From positions 1-11,930 of the forward strand of contig JAHBMJ010003253.1 of NCBI GenBank assembly GCA_018398765.1: a stretch of 11,930 nucleotides of DNA, given 5' to 3'. The notes under the pieces were generated by a model that worked only from the letters and a program-made list of their open reading frames with translations, searched no databases and was not told the origin of the DNA. Made by a program: the position numbers and the translations under genes. Shown piece after piece: positions 1 through 8,370 of this stretch. The number at the start of each line of letters is the position of its first letter. Within the stretch, counting starts at the first letter, position 1. The DNA comes from Chromera velia. Taxonomy: Eukaryota; Sar; Chromeraceae.

Positions 1-150
1 CCTGCCTCCCGGCCTCCCTCCCTCCCTTTACCTGAAGTCCGCCCCAGCCCCCACCCCTCTCTCTCTGTCTTTGTCTTTCTGTTTTGTCTCTTTGTCTTTG
101 TCTCTTTGTCTTTAAATTCTCTCTCTTTCTCATTCTGTTTCTCTTCTTCA
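1..150. repeat. Pyrimidine-rich low-complexity tract
   Basis: The plus strand is almost purely C and T. It starts with CCTCC-type runs, passes into CTCTCTCTGTCT and then into repeated TTTGTCTC/TTTGTCTT words. The period is short and irregular, so this is simple-sequence DNA rather than a defined array. It is cut by the window edge and may extend upstream. No coding signal is seen. Confidence 0.75.
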
Positions 151-529
151 GGCTTACAGGAGAATTTCTTTAACTTGCTCCTTTTTGAGCGATGTAAAAA
201 TTTGAGCCAGGTTTTTGACTCCCAAGTTTGTTTTACTGACTAGGTTGATGATCGCCAGATTCTTGTACAAACTTTCAGTACCAAGTAAATGAAGACTTCA
301 ATTGCTCAGAGACCAAGCAATCAAACTTGGGTCTGAACCAGTCCAAGGTTTTGAACACTTGCCAGTGGATTGCAGATCCGCGCAGCCGCTTTCGGTCCTT
401 AGGTTAAGAGTCCTTTGCTAGTGTAACTGTTGAGCTCTTGTCATACTTTATGAGGGCTAGAGAGGTAAGAAAGTGAATATGCAAAACTTGTATGTCACCT
501 ATACTAGAACACTATCATACAGTTATAAA
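151..529. other. Unassigned intergenic stretch
   Basis: No reading frame of note, RNA gene or clear repeat is visible here. The sequence is moderately AT-rich and lacks the simple pyrimidine bias of the first 150 bases. It may be part of the flank or body of the decayed transposon-like region that follows. Confidence 0.5.
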
Positions 530-709
530 ATATCGCAGTGGACCCGATACCCGATATTTTAAAACATCGTTTACATTAAATATCGCGATATTACCGATAT
601 GCGATATAGATGGAATTTAATATCGCAATATTGGCGATATATGGCGATATTTAGCAATATCGCATATCAGTACAAATATCGGGGCGATATCAGGGTATCG
701 CGATATCAC
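530..709. repeat. Cluster of CGATAT/ATATCG palindromic motifs
   Basis: Within 180 bp I count 13 copies of the hexamer CGATAT or its complement ATATCG. Several are joined as larger palindromes such as ATATCGCGATAT. Spacing is irregular, so this is not a tandem array. Dense, inverted, short motifs of this kind are typical of the subterminal regions of cut-and-paste DNA transposons (hAT-like elements, for example), where transposase binds. That link is inference: no matching partner cluster or terminal inverted repeat was found elsewhere in the window. The small minus-strand frame at 839-690 ends inside this cluster. Confidence 0.6.
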
Positions 710-839
710 TCTGATCCATAGATGTTCTCGCCTTCTTCGCTGCCCGTTCTCTAGCTTCGTCTTTATACAGCAGATCCAGCAGAGCAATCTCGGCGGCTCT
801 GTCGAAGGGGTCGTCCACCTCGTTTTCTGAATCGGACAT
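690..839 (-). CDS. Small acidic/basic hypothetical ORF (49 aa), transposon-associated?
   Basis: An ATG at 839-837 opens a 49-codon frame ending in TGA at 692-690. The first 30 residues are acidic and helix-prone (start MSDSENEVDDPFD, then AAEIALLDLLYKDEARER). A short basic patch KKAR follows, and the last codons run into the CGATAT motif cluster. I do not recognise a family. Acidic N-termini like this are common in eukaryotic DNA-transposon proteins, and the motif cluster next door points the same way, but this is inference. It could be the first exon of a longer decayed transposase, a remnant, or a chance frame. It lies just downstream (minus strand) of the frame ending at 867. Confidence 0.3.
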   Translation of the reverse strand: MSDSENEVDDPFDRAAEIALLDLLYKDEARERAAKKARTSMDQSDIAIP

Positions 840-866
840 TCCCGCAGGTGCTGCTTTGGGCAACCG

Positions 867-1492
867 TTATGCATCTTGTCTGGCTTGACGTCTGATGGCT
901 TTCGCTTTCTTTGCCTCTTTCTTTGCCCTTCTCTTTGCCTTCTTCTCAGCTGCTGCACAGTTACAAACCGGGGGATTACGCAAAACGTCCATATAGTCTG
1001 CAATGATGGTTCTAGAGTGGCCGTCGTTGTCATAAAGATGACTTGGGAAGCGGATCTCTGACACAGCCTTCCAAAAGGCGTTCCAGAAGTTGCCGTGGTG
1101 AGCGGTCCTCCATGCGCAAGCAAAAAGCGGGACAATGATGGACTTGAACCTCCAGTTTCTTCGTCTTGTCCACCTTTTCAAACCGAAGTTCAATCTTTCC
1201 ACCGTGTTTGTGTTCGTTCCATCTGCCGTGACAAACTCTGCAAATTCAAAAACAAAAGCAACCAAGGGAAGGCAGAAACATCCGAATTGAACATATGTAT
1301 AATTGCTGTTTGAGCATCTTTGGGAAGACTGAAACATGATGTTACCGTGGTTGCGCCTTGAAAGGAACAACCTACCAAGGAGGATGCTCACCGCTTCGTC
1401 CACGACTCTGAAGAGAGCAGGTGAGAGCTGTATACCACCACGCATGTAGATATCTGTCTCTTACCACGCAAGTGAAGGGAAGTGGTGCTCAT
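867..1492 (-). pseudogene. Transposase-like C-terminal fragment, possibly two exons
   Basis: A minus-strand frame is open from 1445 to the TAA at 869-867. Its later part, from about 1237, looks like real protein: TNTNTVERLNFGLKRW, then RRRNWRFKSIIVPLF, CAWRTAHHGNFW, and a strongly basic alanine/lysine tail (KKAKRRAKKEAKKAK). The pattern of Asn-Thr/Glu-Arg-Leu-Asn followed by an aromatic helical segment recalls the end of DDE transposases such as piggyBac-like or ISXO2-like proteins, but I cannot assign a family. On this strand a GTAAGAG donor at 1464 and a TTTGCAG acceptor ending at 1238 would join ATG (1492-1490) plus 9 codons in frame to this exon, giving 132 aa. No DDE catalytic core is present, so this is at best a fragment. 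Confidence 0.35.
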
Positions 1493-1539
1493 CTCTTGCC
1501 AGAACAATGTGTATGTCTTTTATGTACCCAGTCCCTGCG

Positions 1540-3275
1540 GATGTTTCCTTCACAGTCTCTTCAGACCCGTTGCGTGTATACTTTTCCGTCAGGCCTCCAG
1601 CACCTCCTGTTTCTGTTCACCTCTCAGATATGTCCCCTGTTTTCTTCTATATTTCAGATGTGTCCCCTGTTTCCATCAGACCTCCAATAGAATCCCTCCC
1701 TTGTTTCCGTTAGACCCTTCATGTTTCCGTCAGACCCCCTATTTCCATCAGACCTCCTACAGACCCCCTACAGAATCCCTTCCCTGTTTCCGTCAGACCG
1801 CCGATAGAATCCTTCTTTTGTTTCCATCAGACCTCTCACAGTATCCCTCCCCTGTTTCCATCAGACCCCCCAGAGAATCCCCCCCCTGTTTCTATCAGAC
1901 TCCCCATAGAATTTCTCCCGTGTTTCCATCTACCTTTCAGATGTCTCCCCTATTTCCGTTACCCTTTGTTTCCGTCAGACCCTCCCTGTTTCCGTCAGAC
2001 CCCCTTGTTTCTGTCAGGCCTCCCCTGTTTCCACCCGTCTACCCCACAGAATCCCCCCCCTATTTCTATCAGACCCCCTACAGAATCTCTGCCCTGTTTC
2101 TATCCACCTCTCAGATGTCTTCCCTGATTCCGTCCACCTCTCAGATGTCTCCCCTGTTTCTGTCAGATCTCCGATGGAACTCCTCCCCTGTTGCCGTCCA
2201 CCTCCCCTTTTTCTGTCAGGCCTCAAACAGAATCCCTGTTATTCTGTTCAGATCTTAGATGTTTTTCCGTTTCTGTCAGGTCTCTGAGAGAACCCCTCCC
2301 CTGTTGCCGTTCACCTCCCCTGTTTCTACACAAACAGAACCCTCCCTTCCTCCCTGTTTCCGTTTAAATCTTAGATATGTCCTCTGTTTCTGTCTTACCT
2401 CCGATGGAATCCCTCTCCTGTTGCTGTCCACCTCCCCTGTTTCCGTTGGGCCTCAAATAGAATCCCCTCCCCCTTGTTTCTGTTCAAATTTTAGATGTCT
2501 CCCCTGTTTCTGTCAGACCTCCGATTGAACCTTTCCCTCCTATTGCTGTCGACCTCCCATGTCTCTGTCAGGCCTCCAATGCAATCCCTTCCCTGTTCCC
2601 ATTCAAATTTTAGATGTCTCTCCGTTTCCATCAGGTCTCTGAGAGAACTCCTCCCTTATTGCCGTCTACCTCCCTTGTTTTTGTCAGGTCTGTGAGAGAA
2701 CCCTTCCCCTGTTGTTGTCCACCTCCCCTGTTTCCGTCAGACTCAGGCCTTACATAGAATCCCCTCCCCCCTGTTACCGTCTACCTCCCCTATTTCCATC
2801 AGACTTCCCCTGTTTTTGTCAGATCTCCTACAGATTCCCCCCCCTAGCTGTTTCCATCAGACTTTCTACAAAGTCCCTCCCCTGTTGCCATCCACCTCTC
2901 AAATGTCTCTCCTGTTTCCGTCAGACCCCCTATAGAATCCCTCCCCTGTTTCCGTCAGACCCCCCACAGAATCCCTCCCTTGTTTGTGGTAGACCCCCTA
3001 GATAATCTCTCCTATATTTCCGTCCACGTCTCAGATGTCTCCCCTATTTCTATCCACCTCTCAGATGTCTCCCCTGTTTCCGTCCGACCTTCTGTGTTTC
3101 TGTCAGACCCCGTCCACCTCTCAGATGTCTCCTCTGTTTCTATCAGACCTCCTACCGAATCCTTCCCCTATTTCCGTCCACCTTTCAGGTGTCTTTTCTG
3201 TTTCTGTTAGACGTCCTACAAAATCTCTTACCGATTTCCTTCTCCCATTTCCATCAGAACTTCTTCAGAATCCTT
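1540..3275. repeat. Degenerate compound minisatellite, 30-bp and 34-bp units
   Basis: About 1.7 kb is built from variants of CCCCTGTTTCCGTCAGACC. Two unit types alternate. A 34-bp unit runs from AGAATCCCTCCCCTG to the next AGAATCC (clear near 2930-2990). A 30-bp unit runs from TCAGATGTCTCCCCT to the next TCAGATG (clear near 3030-3150 and 2110-2165). The plus strand is strongly pyrimidine-rich. Long frames rich in Ser/Pro/Phe (for example 1482-2258) exist only because stop codons are rare in the unit. The 34-bp period is not a multiple of three, so no frame keeps a repeated peptide. I therefore do not call these frames genes. Confidence 0.85.
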
Positions 3276-3292
3276 TGCATACGGATGAATAT

Positions 3293-3811
3293 ATGATTAT
3301 GGGCAATATCGCTTCTTCAGATTTCCCTCCTCTTGCCAAGCTCACCCCCTTTCAACAAGCTTTTCCCTCCTCTCATCACATGTTTGTGTTTCTTCTTTGC
3401 AACAAATCTGCCTCTGGTCTCTACTTTTTTTCCGCTCTCCCTCGATCTGCTCTCACAGTAACCGACGGCTCTCTGTTCGGTTTCTTACGTCTGCTCTCAT
3501 TTAATCCACAAGGTGAAAGCAGTGCTCTGTCTATTGAATGTAGCGACCACAAACTCTGTGTACATGATTCTTGTATTTGGTATGTTGATGACTTTATGTA
3601 TAGACTTTCTTTATGTGCCAAGTGGCTGGATGAAAGAGAATTCCTGCATTGCCTGGCTGAGCTGGAATCTATTAATTCAAATAATTGTAACTGTCCACTC
3701 CCCGGTGTAAGTATATCTGGACTTTTCATCTATAATATCATTCAATCGCTTCTACGCTCGCATCCGGTCTGTCTCTTTGATGCCTGTCTCTCTATTCTAG
3801 AAAGTGATTAA
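3293..3811 (+). CDS. Hypothetical protein (172 aa), unrecognised
   Basis: Upstream this frame is open through the last minisatellite units. From the ATG at 3293 the composition changes to ordinary-looking protein with about nine cysteines, hydrophobic stretches (HMFVFLLC, GLYFFSAL, SISGLFIYNII) and a charged segment (KWLDEREFLHCLAELE). It stops at the TAA at 3809-3811. No domain or motif is recognised. The fragment IWYVDDFMYRL contains YVDD, but nothing around it matches reverse transcriptase, so I treat it as chance. The frame could be an exon of a host gene, a transposon fragment, or a chance open frame. There is no clear promoter or neighbour to support it. Confidence 0.3.
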   Translation: MIMGNIASSDFPPLAKLTPFQQAFPSSHHMFVFLLCNKSASGLYFFSALPRSALTVTDGSLFGFLRLLSFNPQGESSALSIECSDHKLCVHDSCIWYVDDFMYRLSLCAKWLDEREFLHCLAELESINSNNCNCPLPGVSISGLFIYNIIQSLLRSHPVCLFDACLSILESD

Positions 3812-4805
3812 CTGATCAACTCCACCGGCGACTTAACAAACAACATCCATGCATGTATGTGCCACCCGGGAGCTTAGCGCTTCAACTGGGGTTAGGCATC
3901 CTCTAACTAACTAACTAACTAACTATGTATATATACGCCTTTTGCCCTGCTCTCTACATATGCAGCTGTGTAGCTAAAAAAAAGAGGTGGCGCCCCGGGG
4001 TGCTTGCTGTTCAACTCAGAAGCGCCCCCCTGCCCCCCTGTGATCAACAAAAATCCAACAGATTCCTTTATCTGGGCATTGCTCTAAAAAATCGGTGAGT
4101 TGTCCTTCCTTCTTTAAATGATTTCTTTCACAGTTAGAAAGAATGCTGGCTCGTGACTGTTATACCTGCTCTTACTGTTGCTACTTATTGCTCTAAGTTT
4201 TGGTCAGCAAGTGTGGCAAAAGAAAGACAACGTAGTCGTAGTGGCAATGATGATGGTTATTAAGGAAAAAAATCTGATGATCTGGACCTACTCAGTCTGT
4301 TGTTGATCATACATATACATGCAGTCATGATTTTGTTCTCTCACTCAAGAACTACACATGACAAACATGACGACACTTTCTTCTCCATTCTCAGGATGCC
4401 CACCATGTGTAGTGGGAGTTGACCGGCATGGCTGTATCTATCTCTCCTTGCAGTGCCAATGATGACCACTGCCAGTAATGATGAGGACAATAGCGGTGCT
4501 ATAGTGAGGATAACAATGATGACAGCAGCTGATAACGAGAAAGATGCTCAGCCATCGGACTCCAATAAGGAGGAGACGGTGATTTATATTGATGTATACA
4601 TGATATTATGGAGGCATTTAAAGGCGACTAGATACCTAAACGCTGCGTCAATACAGCGTCATCATCATTAGTTCAAAAAATATACGCTTATTTCTTTGGC
4701 CTGCTTCTCAATTAAAGTTCTATCTTCAAGCTGCTAAAGATCATCTACATTGTTTTTTAAGGACTGTATTTATGCTATCTCTTTATATAGCAATTGTTGA
4801 CTGTA
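3812..4805. other. Unassigned 5' flank of the retrotransposon
   Basis: Nearly 1 kb without a convincing gene. It holds a CTAA microsatellite (3903-3925), a C-rich patch near 4024-4041 and a 71-codon frame from ATG 4459 to TAG 4669-4671. That frame is Asp/Asn/Met-rich (MMTTASNDEDNSG...) and ends in RHHH. It follows a CTCCTTGCAG acceptor-like motif but resembles no family, and I do not call it a gene. The last bases before the LTR (4806-4810) are the target-site duplication. Confidence 0.5.
3903..3925. repeat. CTAA tetranucleotide microsatellite
   Basis: Five full CTAA units plus CTA lie in perfect tandem array. This is an ordinary short microsatellite and is too short to read as a telomere-like repeat. 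Confidence 0.9.
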
Positions 4806-4810
4806 GTATA
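4806..4810. repeat. Target-site duplication, left copy (GTATA)
   Basis: GTATA directly precedes the TG that opens the 5' LTR. The same five bases directly follow the 3' LTR. Five base pairs is the usual target duplication of Ty1/copia integrases, so these mark the original insertion site. Confidence 0.85.
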
Positions 4811-4967
4811 TGTTGGAGATTGTGTCCGGGGTCGATTGACGCTGGCCTTTCACGGCCGTGGTCCCAGGGATTTCGACCTGGGCTCAGTGCGCTACAAGCT
4901 GTGCAAATCTGCAACACTATAAACTGTGCATGCACCGTGTAGGAGAAACTGATCGATCCACATTGAC

Positions 4968-4975
4968 TTATTTAA
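4968..4975 (+). promoter_or_regulatory. TATA-like motif in the 5' LTR
   Basis: TTATTTAA lies about 70 bp before the LTR end and is the only TATA-like AT block in the GC-balanced part of the LTR. It is perfectly conserved in the 3' LTR. A role as the promoter element that fixes the U3/R boundary is inference from position only. Confidence 0.35.
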
Positions 4976-5005
4976 GGAGAGGCGCATTTGCTCATCCTCT
5001 CCTCC

Positions 5006-5020
5006 CCGAACTCTGTTCGG
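5006..5020 (+). other. Perfect hairpin in the LTR (5' copy)
   Basis: CCGAAC and GTTCGG form a 6-bp perfect stem around the loop TCT, downstream of the TATA-like motif. It would therefore lie within the presumed transcript. It is identical in both LTRs, in the half of the LTR that has not diverged. A role in polyadenylation, strand transfer or packaging is possible but not shown. Confidence 0.5.
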
Positions 5021-5038
5021 ACACGTGAATTCCTTATA

Positions 5039-5082
5039 GATCAGTGTGTCAGTCTCTGATTTGTTGCTACTTTGTTGTCAAA
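5039..5082 (+). other. Untranslated leader; primer-binding site not identifiable
   Basis: 44 bp separate the LTR from the gag ATG. The sequence after the LTR begins GATCAGTGTGTCAG. It lacks the TGG expected from pairing with the CCA end of a tRNA, so there is no standard primer-binding site. Some copia elements prime from an internal tRNA fragment, which would look like this, but I cannot match the sequence to a tRNA by eye. Confidence 0.5.
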
Positions 5083-6477
5083 ATGAACTTTGAAGACATG
5101 AAAAGCTTTTTCAGGGGCTTACTCAATGACGCCTTTGAACCGATCAGCGCTGAAGTATCCAAACTCAATGCAGAGTTCGATCGAAGAGATGCTACGCCTC
5201 CAAGCCAGCGGGACGAGAGAGTAGAAGACTCGTTAGACAGATGGATTCCACCCAGTTGAACCAGTGCCGCAGTGGCGGAGAAGAAAGAAAGAATTGCCTC
5301 TGTTTCTCTGTTTGCGCCTGGAGCCGTTTAGGTTCAGAAAGTCCGAAAGCCCTTCGACACTGTGGCTTTCTTCTCGGACAAGGACCCGTCTCCCTCCCAC
5401 TCTAACTCATCTGATGTGAGTGGACCTTCCGATGCGTCTTCCCGCCGCTCTGCAGCTCAGAGAGTGGGTTCCGCATGCAGGAAGAAGAGATCGTTGAAGC
5501 AGTTGAAGAAAGTAGACCTGATCGCCTGCCTGAAGTTCGTTGGAAAGAAGGAGATTGTCGACTTTGTATCGCAGTGGGGGGAGTTCTCCAATGTGCACCT
5601 ACAGAGGAAGCACTTCCAGTCGACAGAGGAGTGGAGATCCAACATCATCGTCGCGCTGAACAAGGCAGGAAGTGATGCTCGGGCCTTCAGGAGAGATGTG
5701 AGGAGATGGAGACGGAAGCGGGTGAACCCTGAGGATATTGTAGAGAAAATGAAGCAGGAGTATTCCTTGACCCTGCTGGCGATGCAGCTAGCTGTGCAGG
5801 AGCATGTGCAGGTCTTCCCATAGCTCCTCGACCACCGGGATCAGAACGGTCGTGTCGTTATCCCGAGCGGTGTGGTGCTGTCGTTTGCGAAGATCGACTA
5901 GAGACTCGAGGATCTCCTCCTCAATTCCAACAACACTGAGTGGGAGATCGCAGATCCTGCCAAGGTCATCATGATTGTCAACGCCCTCACGGACGACCAG
6001 CATATGAAGCTTGTCAACTCCCTTAGATCGAAACTTCCTGGATTGGGGGGGCAGCTGGATCTCAGACAGATTGACTATGCCACTGTGAAGAAGGAGCTCG
6101 AGTGGTTTACATCCTTTGATCGAGATATAGAGATCAAGGCGAGACAGAGGCAAAGTGGGGGCAGATAGAGAGCCTTCAGAGGCCAGCAGAGATGGGCTCG
6201 GGGATCTGGTGGATTCAGAAACCAGGAGAACAGACAGAACGGTCAGCGCTCCTCCCAGCAGTCTCCCCCTCAACAGCAGCAGCAGCCGTGGGGACCAAAG
6301 AGGTGCTGGTGGTGCCAAGACATGAGCCACTTCAAGAAGAACTGTGCGCGCAAGCGTGCGGGGCAGCCCAGAATCGAGCCTTGCCCTTAGGTTCCCCCTC
6401 CCCCCAGCCAAGATCCCAACAGAAGCCAGCAGCAGCAGTCTTCCTCGTCCTCCTCTGGGGGACAGGGAGGGAGATGA
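5083..6477 (+). pseudogene. gag: Copia gag (capsid and nucleocapsid), inactivated
   Basis: The frame begins at ATG 5083 (MNFEDMKSFF), 44 bp after the LTR, and stays in one frame through to protease. Gag forms the cytoplasmic virus-like particle and binds the element RNA. The middle part (about 5470-6160) is a helical, Lys/Arg/Leu/Glu-rich segment typical of copia capsid. It is followed by a Gln/Arg/Gly-rich basic stretch with a run of five Gln. A nucleocapsid zinc knuckle CWWCQDMSHFKKNC (6304-6345) matches C-x2-C-x4-H-x4-C exactly. Seven in-frame stops interrupt it: TGA 5257, TAG 5329, 5821, 5899, 6166, 6388 and TGA 6475. No frameshift is needed inside gag. The gag/protease border is approximate. 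Confidence 0.85.
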
Positions 6478-7595
6478 CCACACTCAGGGGTGCAGAGTGC
6501 AGCGCATTTCCCCAGCGTGCAGGTTTCCAATCGCTTTGCGTTGCTTGCTGAAGAAGAAGGGGAGAGCCGTCCCGGGCAGGACGTGACAAAACTGTTACCA
6601 CACGCTAAGGGGCGTGCAGGTGGAGCGAGAGGGGGTGGAATGAAATGTATGGTGAAGAAGCCAGTGGTTGATTCTGGATGCAGCCGGCATTTTTTTGGCA
6701 GAGATGTCGAGTCCTGTGTGGTTGAGGTGAGGGAGACGGACAGTGAGTTGGTGGGGGTTGAAGGAGACGTCGCACAAGCAGAGAGCGACGTAACTGTGGA
6801 TCTCCCTGGAGTCGAGTGTGTGGATAGAGGTAGGAGGACGGCACGTTTGGATGGAGCTTTCTCTCGGTCTGTGCCAGTCTCTCTTGTAAGTGTGCATGGT
6901 CTCCGCTTGCAGAAAGTGTGTGAGCCATTCTGGGTGGAGCTCCCTAAAAAAGGGGGTGGCAGTTTTTATGCGCGTGTGAAAGAGGAGGAAGGCGTTCTGG
7001 TTTTGAGTGTGCATGGGGGGGTACAGTCAAAAAGTCCAGCAGTGAAGCATGGCCCCCTTCGTGTGTGTTTGAACGTAGATAGGAAAGATAGACCTGTTGC
7101 ACGTGAGTGGGCGTTTTTGCAGCACGGAGGTCAGAAGGGGGCCCCGCAGGAGCGACCGCCAATTCGGTTAGGTGCGCATCGATTGCGGAGGGTGAGCTTC
7201 CCTTCTGAAGGTCAGATGAGTGTGAGGGAGGTTTTAATATGGCATAAGAGATTTGGGCATACGACTGGTGTGCGACTGTATGAAACAATAAAAGAGAAAG
7301 GCATTATGTCGCATGTGAGCAGAGAGGCGTATGATCAAGTGAGGCATATGTGCAGACAGTGCAAGCATGTGAATGCTGTGATGCATCGTATTCCTCAGAA
7401 GAGCCAGGAAGGCGTGCAAGCAAAGGAATTCAATGAAATCATTTATCAAAATGTCATGTTTTTACCTGGTGGTACCCCTGTGTCTTTGATTGTTGATGCT
7501 GTAACTCATTTTGTTTCTGGAATGGTTCTGCCTTCGAAAGAGAAGGCAGTAAGACATCTGACTGCTGAAGAGATTGGGTTAGAAGCTGAAAGTGA
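6478..7595 (+). pseudogene. pol: Copia pol part 1: aspartic protease and integrase N-terminal part
   Basis: This continues the gag frame, with an uninterrupted stretch of more than 370 codons. The retropepsin active site is DSG at 6670-6678 within VVDSGCSRHFF, a typical copia form. The integrase zinc-binding domain follows at about 7240-7390: WHKRFGH supplies H-x4-H and CRQC supplies C-x2-C. The catalytic core then begins (EFNEIIYQNVMFLPGG...LIVDAVTHFVSG). The position expected to hold the first catalytic Asp reads Asn (AAT, 7450-7452), one G-to-A change away from Asp. The frame is lost at about 7580-7600, where plausible integrase sequence switches to the next frame. In the original frame a TGA follows at 7621. 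Confidence 0.85.
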
Positions 7596-8265
7596 AAGGA
7601 AAGCCTGCAATGGTTTGCACTGACAATGGAAGAGAATTTGTGGGTGAAAAGAAGGGACAGTACGAGCATGTATGTGATCAGGAGTCCATCTTTCATAAGA
7701 AAGGAAGCATCTACACTCCTCAGTCTCAAGCGTAAGTAGAGAGAATAAATCGTACAGTGAAAAGATTACTCTGGAAGTTGCTTGTGGATTTGAATTTGCC
7801 AAAATATTGTGCGAAGTGGTTGTTCAATGGTGTGATTGATTCTTTGAATGAATGTGTTTCATCTATGACGGGTAAGTCGCCCAATACGTCTATGTTTGGT
7901 GTTGAAGCTGCTCATCCCATTTCCCCCATCTCTGTCGGTGATCGTGTTCTTGTGACTGACCATCGTCCGATTCCCTCTTCTGCTGTGCCTATTAGGGGAA
8001 AGGAAGGGTTCTTTGCTGGAGTCGAAAGCGACTTTGTCATGTGTGTTCTTATAAAGACAGACAGTGGGAAGGGATGGAGACCTTTGCGTGTACATCCAAG
8101 TGCTGTGTCTTTGATTGAATGGTATGGTTTGAATGTGTCTTCTAACTTTTTGAATGGAGTGTCTGAGACTCAGTCAGCAGCTGCACCTGCTGACGATGTT
8201 GATCGTTTTTTCGATTTTGACGTTGATAAAGACAGAGAAGTCGATGTTCTTGCTGCAGGGGGTGC
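7596..8265 (+). pseudogene. pol: Copia pol part 2: integrase catalytic core end and C-terminal domain
   Basis: Integrase resumes one frame over, after a small indel. TDNGREF carries the second catalytic Asp (GAC 7622-7624). VERINRT carries the catalytic Glu (GAG 7739-7741), 38 residues later against the usual 35 or so. A TAA at 7733-7735 lies two codons before that Glu. The rest (RLLWKLL...TGKSPNTSMFG, GDRVLV, RGKEGFFAG, GWRPLRVHPSAV) matches the usual copia end of integrase with its basic C-terminal region. The frame continues to VDVLAAGG, where the nested DNA transposon interrupts it. Inside that insertion it reaches a chance stop at 8285-8287. Confidence 0.85.
8262..8265. repeat. Target duplication of nested transposon, left (GTGC)
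   Basis: GTGC immediately precedes the left inverted repeat and recurs immediately after the right one at 9128-9131. An alternative reading is a 2-bp TG duplication with the inverted repeat one base longer (starting CAACTG). The net inserted length is 866 nt either way. Confidence 0.6.
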
Positions 8266-8308
8266 AACTGACTGTACTAACAATTGAAACATTTGTACTG
8301 GAAAGTGA
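8266..8308 (+). repeat. Left terminal inverted repeat of nested transposon
   Basis: 43 bp starting AACTGACTGTACTAACAATT and ending GAAAGTGA. Read against the complement of 9085-9127 it differs at three positions. Confidence 0.9.
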
Positions 8309-8370
8309 GTTTGAAAAATTTAATTTTTAAAATATTAAAATAGATAGTTTTTAAAATATCTGTGCTGCAG

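Larger units (their letters stand above)
4811..5038 (+). repeat. 5' long terminal repeat
   Basis: 228 bp, starting TGTTGGAGATTG and ending TTCCTTATA (TG...TA rather than the more usual TG...CA). It aligns without gaps to 11420-11647 with 12 differences. Eleven of these are transitions, and ten lie in the first 80 bp. The last 65 bp or so are identical. A hairpin and a TATA-like motif lie in the 3' part. In a functional copy this LTR would supply the promoter for the genomic RNA. Confidence 0.95.

Noticed and set aside
1482-2258. 258-codon plus-strand open frame rich in Ser, Pro, Phe
   Set aside because: It lies wholly in the minisatellite. It is open because the pyrimidine-rich unit rarely makes stops, and the 34-bp unit does not keep a repeated peptide in one frame.
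3590-3610. YVDD in the frame at 3293-3811 as a reverse transcriptase signature
   Set aside because: No other RT motif is found before or after it, and the spacing and context do not match any RT.
3903-3925. CTAA array as an internal telomeric repeat
   Set aside because: There are only five units, and the motif is not a known telomere repeat, so it is an ordinary microsatellite.
5788-6483. 231-codon minus-strand open frame opposite gag
   Set aside because: It is antisense to the gag region, which has a proper CCHC knuckle on the plus strand. The Leu/Arg/Ser-rich composition is that of an antisense shadow.
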